Part shown: positions 22,015 through 32,874 of the stretch, piece by piece
Position numbering within the stretch: position 1 is the first letter of the stretch
Layout: each line of letters begins with the position of its first letter
From: Perkinsus olseni
Taxonomy: Eukaryota; Perkinsozoa; Perkinsida
Length of the DNA: 48,383 nucleotides
NCBI GenBank assembly: GCA_013115125.1
Contig: JABANN010000239.1
Coordinates: forward strand, 1 to 48,383
Reading direction: 5' to 3'
Made by a program: the position numbers and the translations under genes
Notes under the pieces: generated by a model
What the model saw: the letters and a program-made list of their open reading frames with translations, nothing else
The model's database searches: none
What the model was told of the DNA's origin: nothing

Positions 22015-22940
22015 ATGTATCGAGAGAGCAAGCAGCGCTCCCAGTCTCGGCGAGAATCTCGAAGTGCGCTCGTGGGGGACGTCGTCGGGAAGTACGGCGA
22101 ACAACAAGCCCGAATATCATGCTAACCCTAGTCCTTGTGCACTCTCAGGCGCTCGATGCGTGCAGCTCGTCCGCATGGGTTGTCGATAGACTCGGATATA
22201 TCAGCGTCTCCGGTTGTACCAGATGCAGGAGTAGTGGAGGCCGAGGGCATGGAGCGAACACGACGGAACTTAGTGGTAGTACGGGCGCAGCCGTTGTATT
22301 TAATGGCACGACGCCGCGTTTCATCTCTATGATAGTAGTATAGTGTGAACGGACTCTCCGTAGCTATCAGTGCCGGCAGACGCTGAGCTCATCGGCTGAG
22401 CTGATGGCAGGTCCTAGTAGGGCTGGAAGCTCTGGCGGCCTTCATTACAGTTGTGTGGGACATAGTACTGATACTAGCAGCGAGGAAGGAGGACGCAGAG
22501 ACGGCAGCAGGAGAGGAAGTGGTGAAGAGTTGTGAGCACTTTCTGGCTCACGCTCCTTGGGCTGAGACTGCTGTGTAAGTCCCCTTACGCTGCTAACCGT
22601 CCTCTTGATGGGACGCTGTCAGGTTCATACTCACTCGGGGCTTTAGCCTCCTCGTCCCTCAACTGGCCGTTCTCTACGTATTCTACTGGGTGAACCGCCG
22701 CCTCCACGCGAGTTTCCGGTGAGCGGTATCTGCTCTGGGACTTGAGGTCAGTTTGCGTATGCTAGGTACAACTGGGATATCGACCTGGCTATGGGAGACA
22801 CGGTATGCCTCCCACCGGCCCCAACACCATTTGCTGCGGGAACCCTGGGAGAGCCCTCTTTTTGGTTCGGCAACGAGACAGCAGCATCCTCTTACAACCC
22901 CGAGGATCGAAAGGGGAGTCGACCAGAGCCGGTCGAATAG
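22015..22940 (+). CDS. Uncharacterised five-exon protein with an RS-rich start
   Basis: All five exons keep phase: 22015-22091, 22149-22272, 22344-22521, 22623-22689 and 22766-22940. The protein, about 205 residues, begins MYRESKQRSQSRRESRS, has an acidic middle (PVVPDAGVVEAEGME), a Ser/Gly/Arg-rich stretch and a C-terminus reading YNWDIDLAMGDTVCLPPAP and FWFGNETAASSYNPEDRK. The N-terminus resembles the RS segments of splicing regulators and may bind RNA or SR-type kinases (inference). There is no RRM. Introns are 57-101 bases, all GT-AG. I cannot name a family. Confidence 0.62.
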
Positions 22941-23167
22941 CACTGGTATTATTAATAAGAGTCCTTTATTGAGAGATTGTACATTGTGTCATTACTTGCT
23001 AGTTTTGTGAGGTTGGAACACTTGTGATGCATCATTCGTGTGTTGTAATCTTTCCGAAGAGGAGAAGTTGTTGCGCGAGTGGTCAATGAGAGGTGGGTGT
23101 GTTACGATAGGAGCTAAGGGCCGTGTCATGAGATGATGTACCCGACCGTTCTTGCATCTTCGCGGCA

Positions 23168-23641
23168 ATGTCCGACCCTCAGTCAGCATCCGAGACCAGT
23201 CACCGAGAGAGTGGCCAATGGCCTGTGATGAAGGTGGGATATGGCACAGCTTTCGGGACCTCCGCTTCTCGTCACCGTCAGGAATGGTTCGCCCTTGAAA
23301 CCCCCGCCGATCGACAGTGCTCAGTCGGTGCATCAGTTGGGGAACTTTCTGTTGCATGCGATGCCGTAGAGACACCACAGCAACAGGTGAGTAAGCAGGA
23401 ATCGGTAGGTAACATGGTTATTGATCGATAGTCAAAGTCTTGGATGGCTGCCTTCCGACGGCACAAGTCTGTTCTTAGAACGGCGGGGTCGTCACAGAAG
23501 AGAGTGTTAAGCGGCGGAAGGTGGGTCCTAGTCCGCCAAGCGGCGACTCATCACAAGACAGAACTCGCGAGGAACCCTATCCTGAGCCCGCAGCTGATTC
23601 CAGCCCGCATGTGTGCCAGTCGCCTCGAGAAGATGGGGTAG
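23168..23641 (+). CDS. Uncharacterised two-exon protein
   Basis: Exon 1 (23168-23386) encodes MSDPQSASETSHRESGQWP through VETPQQQ and ends at gtgagt. Exon 2 starts at 23432 after a 45-base intron and reads SKSWMAAFRRHKSVLRTAG, then a basic stretch to a stop at 23641. A possible extra exon (23699-23762) lies after a good acceptor, but I could not join it in phase. Ser/Gln-rich N-terminal and Arg/Lys-rich C-terminal composition; no family recognised. A tRNA gene follows on the opposite strand. Confidence 0.5.
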
Positions 23642-23785
23642 AATCTTGTTAGAGGCGGTGAGATGGATGTTGATCGTAGGTGTGTTCCATTTTCAGATCC
23701 CTCTCGTTGTACTTCCACGGTTGATGCCGTCGATGGAGCCGAATCGCCAAGTGCCAGAGGTAACACGATAGAAAACTATGATAAG

Positions 23786-23868
23786 TCCGGCAACCCGGAA
23801 TCGAACCAGGGACCATCCGATATCTAGATCACTACAGTCGGACGCTCTACCAACTGAGCTATTGCCGG
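23786..23868 (-). tRNA. tRNA-Tyr (GTA) with a 10-base intron
   Basis: On the minus strand the sequence folds as a tRNA. The acceptor stem is CCGGCAA paired with TTGCCGG, the D arm is GCTC AGTTGGTAGA GAGC-type, and the T arm contains GGTTCGATTCC. The anticodon stem TCCGA/TCGGA encloses CTGTAG, a 10-base insert and a final A, giving anticodon GTA for tyrosine. The insert sits just after position 37, the canonical place for nuclear tRNA introns, and tRNA-Tyr is the tRNA most often interrupted in eukaryotes. Without the insert the length is 73 bases. No CCA is encoded, as expected for a nuclear gene. The A and B boxes are internal. Confidence 0.95.
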
Positions 23869-24753
23869 TCTGATTGTTGAGGCTTCAAAGTTGTCTTTCG
23901 AGTTTTGCCTCTCCATATAGCTGTTTCTGGAGGCTCACCAGCATCAGGGATCTGAGATAACCCTTCTCTACCAAGGTATCGCTCCCTAGTAGCGAGTGAT
24001 GCGGACGATTGTGACGCCTTACCCTGTGGTCGCATCCGTTGACGTCACGACTCCTGCTGATGCGCGTTCGTTTAGATTCCGTGCGAACTGTCGGGTGAAT
24101 CGGTGCTTTTGGAAACTCCGAACAGCCGCTTGGACCTCAGCAGCGTGGCTACAGTCATTCTCTCGACTAGCTCCAGCAACGTAGAGAGTTTGGAATCTCG
24201 GCCAATCTCGCAAACATCGTAGGAACTGCCGTTAATATCTGTCGGATCTCGGGCTTTCTGTATCAGATCTAGTTATCCGCTACGCATTGCGAGACCTCGG
24301 GATATTGCAGCCGACAGTGAGTTCCCGCACCTGCTCGAATATGTGTTCAGTCTATGATGCTCAGTTTCCCTTCCTGTGCTTGACACTGGCGTGATTATGT
24401 CGCCTGGTAGTGTCCCTGTTGATCCTAGTTCCGACAGTAGCGAGCTATCGTGGCCTGAGGTGGGGAGAGCTTCCTCTTGCCCGTTCTGCATGGTGCTACT
24501 TCCAGGTACACCTCAGTTCTCTTACCAGCTCAGGTCCGAGTAGCGGTACGGCTGACTCTAGTTGCCACAAATGACGATGTCGCATGCTCGGCAGTTGTTT
24601 CTCATGTATTTTCCCTAGTCTTCCTCTACGGTGTGATGGTGACAGCTCACTTCGTGGGCGAAACTCTAACGTGGTGTCTAGTTAGGTTGCAGTATAGTAG
24701 CGGTAAGCCTTCACTGACTCTCCGTTGTCTGTTTCCGCAGGAATCCACTTTCA
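23869..24753 (+). other. Intergenic or 5' exons of the next gene
   Basis: Several stretches look coding on the plus strand, for example VTTPADARSFRFRANCR (near 24045-24100, ending at gtgaat) and MSPGSVPVDPSSDSSELSW (near 24395-24450). I could not chain them with confidence. They may be 5' exons of the large gene starting at 24754 or a separate small gene. Confidence 0.35.
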
Positions 24754-27700
24754 ATGGCCGGTAGAGAGCGGCTCAGCGCTGGAGTTGCAGCTGACCTTGC
24801 CGCAGCACGAGAGCAGGGCTTTTCTGACGGGGTAAGTTGTGCTGAACTGAAGTCGGGATCTGTTCGAGTGCCCCTAGCAATAGGTGGAATGTGGCTCTCG
24901 ATGAGTAAAGAAGCGCACGCTTAGTAGGCAATATCACAGTTCCTTCTTCTCTCAGCTCCCGCGGCCCGTTAGACCGAAGTTACAAGGCAGCAGCGCAACG
25001 AACCCCGCAGCACCAAAACAAGGCGCGGTGGACTCGAAGGTTCGTGTATCAGGCGTGTGTCTCATATCTGAAGCGCGGTCGCAATGGATACGAGCCGTGC
25101 CTCCACTCAAGCTGAGCGACTGGTTGTACGTTCACCCGATAGGGAACACAAGCAAAGTTTGCGTTCAATCTCCTGGTGATATAGTGAGAAGGTTAGTCCT
25201 CGCGGTACTGTAACAGGTACGAGAGCCCACAGTGTCTCCTAAGCGAAGACGAGTGAACAGTCCCAATCGGCGGCCTCTAGTACGTGCCCACACCGGTAGG
25301 ACCGCAACGTCTCTTCAAAGTTCATCATTTGTGGCCTGCAAGGGCCAGTCTTCCAGGAGAAACAAGCTGGGCCGCCACTAACGCGCGTTGCCACAGTCGC
25401 AGGTGGCCGGTGAGTAACCGCACTCGGGAAGCTGTAAGTGCCTCGAGTCCCTTTCCCAGAGTGTTGGTCACACGACCTAGCCTACGGCACGGAATCAAAG
25501 ACGTCTCAATCAAGAACGCAGCAAAACCATTTCCGGTGGGTCTTTCCTCTTTTACTTCTGTGGGATGGTGTTGCCTTAGAAGGCCCAAGAGCAGGAGAAT
25601 ATACCGCACAAGGGCAATCGATTGTCTCTAGGCTCATTGAACTCAGTCTGCTTATCTGACGAACAGGAAGGTGAGAAGGCCGCTGTATGCATGTGAGGAG
25701 GTCTCGGCACTCTCAGTAGTTAATCTTGGTGACCGCTCCGTCGAGGTGGAGGAAGAAGGAGAAACTCAATGGCAGAGAGATGACGAGCAGGTATACGAAC
25801 AAGTCCAGGAGGTGGGCCGCGTCGTCATACCTGGGTTGCTCGTGGCGATGGGCCCTAATCAGTCACCATCGCCCATTCTACAGCAGCAGCTGTCGCCTGA
25901 GATAGAGACCTACCGCCCCCAGAGGGGAGGCAATCACCCTCAGCAAGCTGCTGCCTATCCTGATCGAGTGGGTGTTCCAGGATGGCGTGAGTCCGACACT
26001 TCATGTCTTCAGGCGTCTTCAGCTAGGAGCATGGCCCCGACTGTCGACCTTCCTGACGGCGGCTCGGAGCCTCCTGCTTGGGAGTATGCCTCTCCGTTGC
26101 ATCCAACTCAGCCGATAGCCCTCTTTTATGCAGGTATAGCTTCGCAGCCTACGGTGGCCAGAACGCTGCTTCGGATGACTATGTTGATCGTACGGGTAAG
26201 TGGGACAGGGTAAGGACGGAGGTTGAATCACTAGGGCTATCACGGGGTGTCTAAGATTGACAGAGGAAATTATCGTTGAAGAACATATTCGTAAACTCGA
26301 TCTGAGTTGTTATTGTACTGTGAACTGCAAGACCTAACTACCTCTACTTGTGCCTTGCTCGCCCTGCTTGACTCAATTCTCGTAGGCGTGGCCCGAGATG
26401 ACGAGCTTTCACAGACACAACGGCAGGCTTCCCAAGCAGGTCTCTTCAATACGCAGGTAGTCCATAATGGCCTCGGCCTGTGGGAACCTGATAAAGCCGC
26501 GAGCCCGTTGTCTTTAGGTACCACCGACGGTGCAGCAACATGCATCGCCCGAGTTCGGGTACCGGCCTTATGGTCAGCGGCAGACCGCTCCCGCCCAGAC
26601 CTACTACCCCTCTGCGCAAGTAGGCGTTCTTCTCTTATGACTGCGCACTACCCTCTCGCGGCTGTGGCGCATCGTCTAGGGCGTGAGCCCTCGCGGACAT
26701 CGTGCACTCAGGGACAAACGTCCGGAAGTTCTGGGCCAGAGTCGTGGCAAACTGGACCCGGAAGTGTTAACTCGTAAGTACTGCCGATACCCAAACAAGT
26801 TCACCCCTGGTGGTATTGTAGAGTCAGCTATCCGTCGTTCAGCGGTCGAACGCCGGCGCCCCCAGAGGCTCGAGGTGTGGCGAACGCAGGTGAAGCTTCG
26901 GGTTGTGGTTTAGTAGTCACGGACACTCAGGAAGAATAGTCTTGTCGTACTGGAGTTGGCTTGGATTTGCTAGCAGGCGTTCCGGAGTTGGAAGGCTACC
27001 GGTCCGACACCTCCCTTCGAGCTCAGCAGAATACTTTCACACCTACCCAGGTGGAGATGGTAAGCCTGAGGCACTGAGGCGAGCACTGAGATGTTTGTGT
27101 GCTCAGTCGACGGATACGCCCACATCAGAAGCGTCGTGCTCGACCTACTATGGGAACCTGCTCAATCTGGTAGGCCGATCGATCTGTGCGCGAAAGAATT
27201 TTCGACTAGCATCTGGCTCACCACTTTTCGTAGAGCATGGCCTTGCTAGCGGGGAGTGGATTCATGCGTGCCAGGCCGTTTCACAGGCTTCTCGACAGGG
27301 CCGAGCTGAGACGAGTCAGCCGGGCAACGTCACTGCAGGCGAGTCGGCTCCACCTGTCTGGAGAGCGCCACAAGCCGCTGGTCAAGGATTGGAGACAAGT
27401 CAGAGTGAGCGTGGTTGGTGGTGACCTTTGCGTTAGAAACCTCAGTGTGTAGGCTTCATTGACCGACCGCCAGGACGGGGCAGATTATCGGACATTCCCT
27501 TGAGCAAGGACATTGTTGGGACTGTGGAGATTGCTGAGGTGAATATGACCGGGTGCGCGGATCGAACCCGGGTGTTCCTTCAGAAACTGGGGAAGATCAT
27601 CGGTAAACATCTGCCAGGGGATGCTTACGACCATCATGTCTACACGGAAGCATTCTGCAAGTGCGTCGACCCCTGGGAGTGTGTTCATTCTTGTTGCCCT

Positions 27701-28567
27701 CAGAGTGATAGAAAAAGTCCGCAAGGAATGCGTAGACGGCGCGAGTAGAGCGAACCTTTCAGCCAGCCATCAGGCGCTGCTCGCCTTCGCTGACAACATG
27801 GTGATCTCAACAGCTCCGAAGTTGTGGGAGTTGTGGTATTCAGATGGGGGCCTGGAAGGAGAATAGTATTGATGACATTTTCGCCAAGTGCAAGCTGTTG
27901 CGAGTCCAGGCTCGGATGGAACTCAACCTTCGGGGTCTGATCCGGCCGAGCCAGGAGACCGTTACCAACGTCAACAAGAGAGTGGAGGCCCTCAACGCAG
28001 TCGTGGAGAGCAAGCGGGCTCTCCTTGTGAGTGGTTCACCTGAGGCCAGTGCTCCCGACCCGACCTTGAGTGATCAGGAAAAGCTACGTCGCGAGAAAAA
28101 GGCCCATCCTGACAGAAGGCGTACCTCAGAGGATATCATTGAGGAAGAGGTAGGCGGCGCTCGCCTATGTTCTGGCCCCTGTCAAAGCGTCTAGATTGGA
28201 GCGTGGAAGGCTGCCTCGGGAGTCGAGGAGACACCGCCCGAACCGTCGTATGACCTGTTGTTCGAGTTGGGCAATAGATGGGTTCGAATGGTGAGCGCGA
28301 ATAGAACGATCATTCAGTTGGCGTCCAACTGTCGAGTGCTGGCAGGAATTCATGACCGAAGAGGAGAGGATCAGAGGCGAGTGGGAGGACCCCGGTGATG
28401 ATTTTGAGAGCTACAACGTGCCGACTGCGGAGACCTCCGATCTGAGTCAAGCCAGAAGCGAGAACGAGGAGGCGACTCCTAGCCGCCCACGTCGAGTCCG
28501 GCAGAGTGTCGGCAGCGCCGCCTCGATGATGGCTATGGACTGCGGGTTGGAGGAATTCACAAGTTGA
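24754..28567 (+). CDS. Large multi-exon protein, Pro/Gln-rich middle and helical C-terminus
   Basis: More than a dozen exons chain in phase over most of this span. N-terminal exons: 24754-24831 (MAGRERLSAGVAADLAAARE), 24956-25039 (LPRPVRPKLQGSSATNP), 25217 on (SPKRRRVNSPNRR, a likely nuclear signal), then CGLQGPVFQEKQAGPP and RPSLRHGIKDVSIKNAA. The middle is acidic, then Pro/Gln/Tyr-rich (EFGYRPYGQRQTAPAQTYYP). The C-terminal part is folded and conserved-looking: IVGTVEIAEVNMTGCADR, KLGKIIGKHLPGDAYDHHV, a 44-base intron, then RASRANLSASHQALLAFADN, LRVQARMELNLRGLIRPS and VTNVNKRVEALNAVVESK. It ends GLEEFTS at 28567. The all-helical C-terminus suggests a scaffold. I cannot name the family. Some middle joins (26.2-27.4 kb) are uncertain, and two genes are possible. 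Confidence 0.55.
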
Positions 28568-28735
28568 AGCTGGTCGTCGTCGACTATCATTATTGTTAAT
28601 TACCAGATGCTTGCATGGGAGCAAACAACTTCCACTGTTACGAGGCGTGGAGTTCAGAATCTTGAACCTGTGAATAATCAGGAGCCAGCTGATGAGATTC
28701 GACTTGGGAACGCGACATTGATATAGATCAAGACA

Positions 28736-30048
28736 TCAGACACAGATCGTGCCGGTGTACAGCGGCCTCCCGTCGTATTCAGCTTCACCCGGCTGAGCAA
28801 CAGACGAAATTCGGCCAAGCGCATGGTTAACAACGGGATTTACTCTGTGTCTCGGGGAGAACTCTCGCATGAGGTCACCGTAGGGCGCTGTGTAGGGCCG
28901 GGATAAGTTGGCCATGGCCTTCGCGGGCGCCTGCAACGACCAACCTTAGTGTTGCATTCAATGAACGACTTACTGCTGAGGGAATATCAGAACGGGCTTC
29001 CTGTTGTCGGAGACTGAGCACTTGAACCTAAACAGACTGAGCTGAACTGTTGACGGTGGTGGGGCATTTACTTCGTATCGTGTACGATCCAGTTTGAGCT
29101 CCATCTCTCTTATGGCCTGTTGCTTGCACTCTAGCATGGCGGACACAGTGAAGTCATCTGAGGTGCTCCGGCCCATCCGAGTGGTGACGAATCATCGCAG
29201 TCTCACCCATTTCTTTGACCTCCTCGGGGCTGATCGCGACATAGCCATATGACGACGTAGGCCGTGCATGGCTGGTCCGAGGTCTGGTGGAAGGCCGCGG
29301 GCCAAGCCCGATGCAATGGGGTGCAGAAGCACTTGAGAACAACCGGGACGTCTGAGGATGACACTCGAGCTCGTACGGAATGGTCAAAGAGCTCACTAGT
29401 AAGGAGCGTCGTTCTGATGATAAGGTCTTCGCTGTCTGAGGGCTGGGCAAGCAGGTGTGGCAAATCCCTCTAGTGGACTCGGCAGGGGCTCCTCGCGGAG
29501 GGGCGCTCACTGGCGTCTTTTGTCTGAAGAGTGTGGTTGAAGGAAGCAAGTCGGACTGAGTGATGACTTAGCGGCTTTCGTGAATCTTCCTTGTCGACTA
29601 CCGCCCCAAATTTGGCTTGGCAACAGCTTCTCGCGCCAGGACTTGTACACGGGGGACCGATGCAGGCGAAACACCTGGTACGACACGCCCTGCTCAGTGA
29701 CGGCTTCGGGCGAATGACCGAAGGTGGAACACAGGACGGGCAGAACGGCAGCATCGGGGAATTTGATTTCGGGTTCGCTTTGCACTTGGGAGTGTTCAGT
29801 GAACCAATTCTGAGGTTAAGAATCAATTCGGGAACCCTTTGTTACGCGCAAACAATCCATTGCAGAATTGATTCAGAGTCTCGGAATTAGTTTATTGAAC
29901 CGGGGTCCGTCTTGAGTGGTGCTCCTACCTCGGAGTGCACATGGCTGAGACTTTTCCTCATTCTCTGAGCCTCAGTCTCCTGGTAGGCAGTGCTGATGAC
30001 GGGGTTGGGGTGATAAGTTGTAGCTCTATACCGGGTGAATGTATTCAT
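28736..30048 (-). CDS. Uncharacterised multi-exon protein, possibly cytoskeletal
   Basis: This is the only supported protein gene on the minus strand right of 14 kb. Exons chain in phase: MNTFTRYRATTYHPNPVIST to HVHSE; then NWFTEHSQVQSEPEIKFPD through GVSYQVFRLHRSPVYKSWR; then QKTPVSAPPRGAPAEST; TSRLFSSASAPHCIG through YGYVAISPEEVKEM; a 49-base intron; DDFTVSAMLECKQQAIREM, continuing as a charged coiled-coil-like helix; and a last exon ending YDGRPLYTGTICV. The protein is about 330 residues. The mix of Tyr/Arg/Pro-rich extended segments with a short coiled coil recalls small microtubule-associated ciliary proteins, but this is only an impression. Introns are 44-145 bases. Confidence 0.6.
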
Positions 30049-30392
30049 AATGTGAAAGGGGCGAACGTGTCTCCATAGATGGAGGAAGTTGCTGATGGGA
30101 GAACCAGGGCTGTCGCGGCTATTGTGCGCCGATGTTGCCCGGGTAGCGACGGAATATTTCACGCGCGCGGCGTTTTTTCGCGTTCAGCATAATCGTCCGC
30201 AACATTCCGCTCCCGTGGACGCGGTCTCGCGGGCTGTCTACCGTCGATCTTGGATGCTCGTATGCTTCTGTTTGAGTCCTCTTACTCATAGAGACCCAGA
30301 TTCAGCTCCTTAGAGTATCTTTGCGGCTGTATGAGGTCGGCTATGAAAGATACTCCCATCGCAGTTTGTTGTGAAGTCTGTTGAGATGTCCC

Positions 30393-32571
30393 ATGGCGGT
30401 CTCGTCAGCTTCTGTGTCCTGCTACTGTTGGTCGGAGTGATAGGTAATAGTAGTTTAGTGGGGGCTGTCCTGAAGTAGTTGTTGTTGAGCCTTTGTTGCT
30501 TCTCAGGAGGCGGCCCAGACGAGTAAGCCGTCAGCCTCCGTTACGTCCTAGTCGATTTTTTTCTTTAGGAGCAATCCCTTTGAGGATGTTAACCCTTTCG
30601 GGGTAGGCATTGTCTGGTAGTGACGGTAGTAACGTAGCCTTGTCCTTTTAGGGTGACGGCGGAGGCGATTGGGGTGCGACGGAGGACGCTGGAGAGGGTA
30701 CAACCGACGTGGGCGGACCCAGCGAGTGGAACGGGAATTCGGCCGCTGTGGGTGACGGCAGTGGCTTTGGTGATTGGGGGGCTGGAGGGGCGGGAGAGAA
30801 CGACAGTGATGACTCTGCTGCCAACTGGGCTGGGGATTTGGGTCCACCCAGTGAAGATGTGGCAGACCCATTCGATGATGCGCCTTCTGGAGAATCGCTC
30901 GGCCCTGCGTCGGAGGAGAGCCCTATGGACTCCGGCGGGGCGGCGCCTAACCCGTTTGGTGGGGAGGAGGACCCTTTCAGCGGTGAGGGTGGAGATCCAT
31001 TTGGGGGCGCCGGAGGAGACCCTTTCGGGGGCACAAGCGGAGGCCCTTCCGGGGCTACAGGCGGAGATCCTTACGAGGCTTCAGGCGGGGACCCCTTTGG
31101 GGCTGCTGAGGAAGATCCGTTTGAGGAGACAGGCGGGAGTCCTTCCACTGGTGCAGGAAGGGATCCTTTTGGTGGTGGTGATGTGCTTAGCCCTGGGGTG
31201 CCTGCCGAGAGTCGTGATACCTTCTCTGGGCCGACGGCGACGGGCCCTGCTACCACCGGCGTCAAACCAGTGCCACGTGGGAGCACTCGCAGGGGTAACA
31301 CCGATACTCGAGACGTCCGCAAACGCCTCGCTGATGATACCGGCGGGTCACCTCACTCACACACTAATCCGGTCGCAGGAGTATCACCCGGACGAGACCC
31401 TATGCAGGGCGGTGCGAGTGGCGGAGGCGGCAAGAGAGACTTGAGGACGCCCTTGGCGGATGACTTCCACTTCCCTGATCCGAGCCTTAACCCTTCCTTC
31501 AGTGAGGGTATCGAGTTTGCGGACCCCTCGGGTACTTCTCTAGAGGGTGACGTCCAGGCTGCAGCGCTCCGCAATGGTCATGGGGGCCGCAGCAGGCCGC
31601 AGAACGGTAGTATCTGAGGTTGGCCCAAGGGTGCTGGGAGTGGTCGTTCAGGTGGCAGGAGGTACCAGCCATCGCGTCAACAGCGGCCACAGGTCGCGGG
31701 GTACGAGCAGAGTAGCCATGGCCTGTTGGTAGGGTGGAGGAGGGCCGCCGTGATCGGACTTCTTCGTTGTAGGGCCCTAACGAGGCTTTGGTGTCATTCA
31801 ATAATCCAAGCTTCCCCAGCTCCGCCTATCTGAGCGTATTTGATACGACCAGAGGACATGAGAACGGGTTTTTCAGGGTGAGTAAAGTTGCGATTGGAGT
31901 GGTATTGGTTTGTTATAGGAAAGTCGTCCTTGGAGAGGTCATCACCGCGGTGGGCCTCGGGATCTACGCTGCCGAACGAACCAGGCTCCACATACTGCCG
32001 GGTACACCGCTCCTGCGGGGCTGCGCTGTCATGGGCCTGCCGGCCGTTGCTCGGTGGCTCGGCTGGAGTGCGGCTACGAGGGCAGCAGCGGCTACGAGGC
32101 CAAGACGTACTTCATGTTCCAAACTAAGGCTGATCGTGATGATTTCGTGAGGAGGTGGAGGAGCGGTAGCGGAAGGGGTCATCAGCCTTACGAGGGCTCT
32201 ACGACTAATGTCAGTGGACTCCCTGATAGCGGGAGCAGTGCGCACCCTCGCTGGTGGCAGATACGGGAGGGCCATCCTATGGTGTCCTTCGCTTCTCGGT
32301 TCTCGGCGACCCATCAGATGGTGGCTACTAAGATCGTTGGTCACAGTGGAGTCATTGATGTGATATCATCTTGCTTCGCTCCGCCGATTCGGTGTCAAAA
32401 TTTGGTGGTCAGGTGGCGAATGCAGGGACTGGTCGCCACGTCTATCAGTTGAAGTGCCTCCGAAATGTCCACGCTGTGAAGTACAAGCTGTTCCCTCCTC
32501 CTCACAGCTTCCGTTGTGAAGACGATGGCAGCGGCGGTTGCAAGGGCCTGATGCTCCGCTGCGCGAGGTAG
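30393..32571 (+). CDS. DPF/NPF-motif-rich protein, endocytic-adaptor type
   Basis: Exons join in phase from a short first exon (MA) through EAAQTRSNPFEDVNPFG to a long Gly/Asp/Pro-rich exon (30650 to about 31600). I count seven DPF, one DPY and three NPF tripeptides (for example GEGGDPFGGAGGDPFGG). DPF is the motif bound by the AP-2 alpha ear, and NPF is bound by EH domains. Clusters of both are the mark of clathrin-coat accessory proteins such as Eps15, epsin and AP180. There is no ENTH or EH domain in the part I can read. The C-terminal exons (NEALVSFNNPSFPSSAYLS, then EAKTYFMFQTKADRDDF, then GTGRHVYQLKCLRNVHAVK) look folded and unfamiliar, with several Cys. Stop at 32571. Likely role: coat-vesicle assembly at the plasma membrane (inference). 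The first exon is the least certain part. Confidence 0.62.
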
Positions 32572-32874
32572 TATTATCAGGTTGAAAGTTGGAAGTACTC
32601 GGCCCTTGTAGATTGTCTCATGGGCAGCCAGCCAGTGCTTATGCCTCTGTGTGGCTGATGTTTGCCTCGGTACGGGAGAGAGATCATATGGCGGGGTGGT
32701 GGGGGTAGACGAAGCCTGAGTCGGATGGGTTATTTTAAGTTGTCTATCAATTCTCATGTTGACGGTGTCCAATGTTCATGGTTCTTGATGATGTCGTTAC
32801 AGCATGGCTGGTTGTTGAGTTGGAAGGAGTACGCCAATGGTCCATGGGTAGAGGGTTGTTGCTCACCAACAGTG

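Noticed and set aside
27545-27590. tRNA-like string GGATCGAACCCGGGTG
   Set aside because: It lies inside a well-phased exon of the 24.8-28.6 kb gene and lacks the other tRNA arms.
30653-31444. Plus-strand 263-codon frame overlapping the DPF-rich exon
   Set aside because: It is a frame-shifted shadow of the Gly/Asp/Pro-rich exon: the other frame carries DPF/NPF motifs and joins in phase to exons on both sides.
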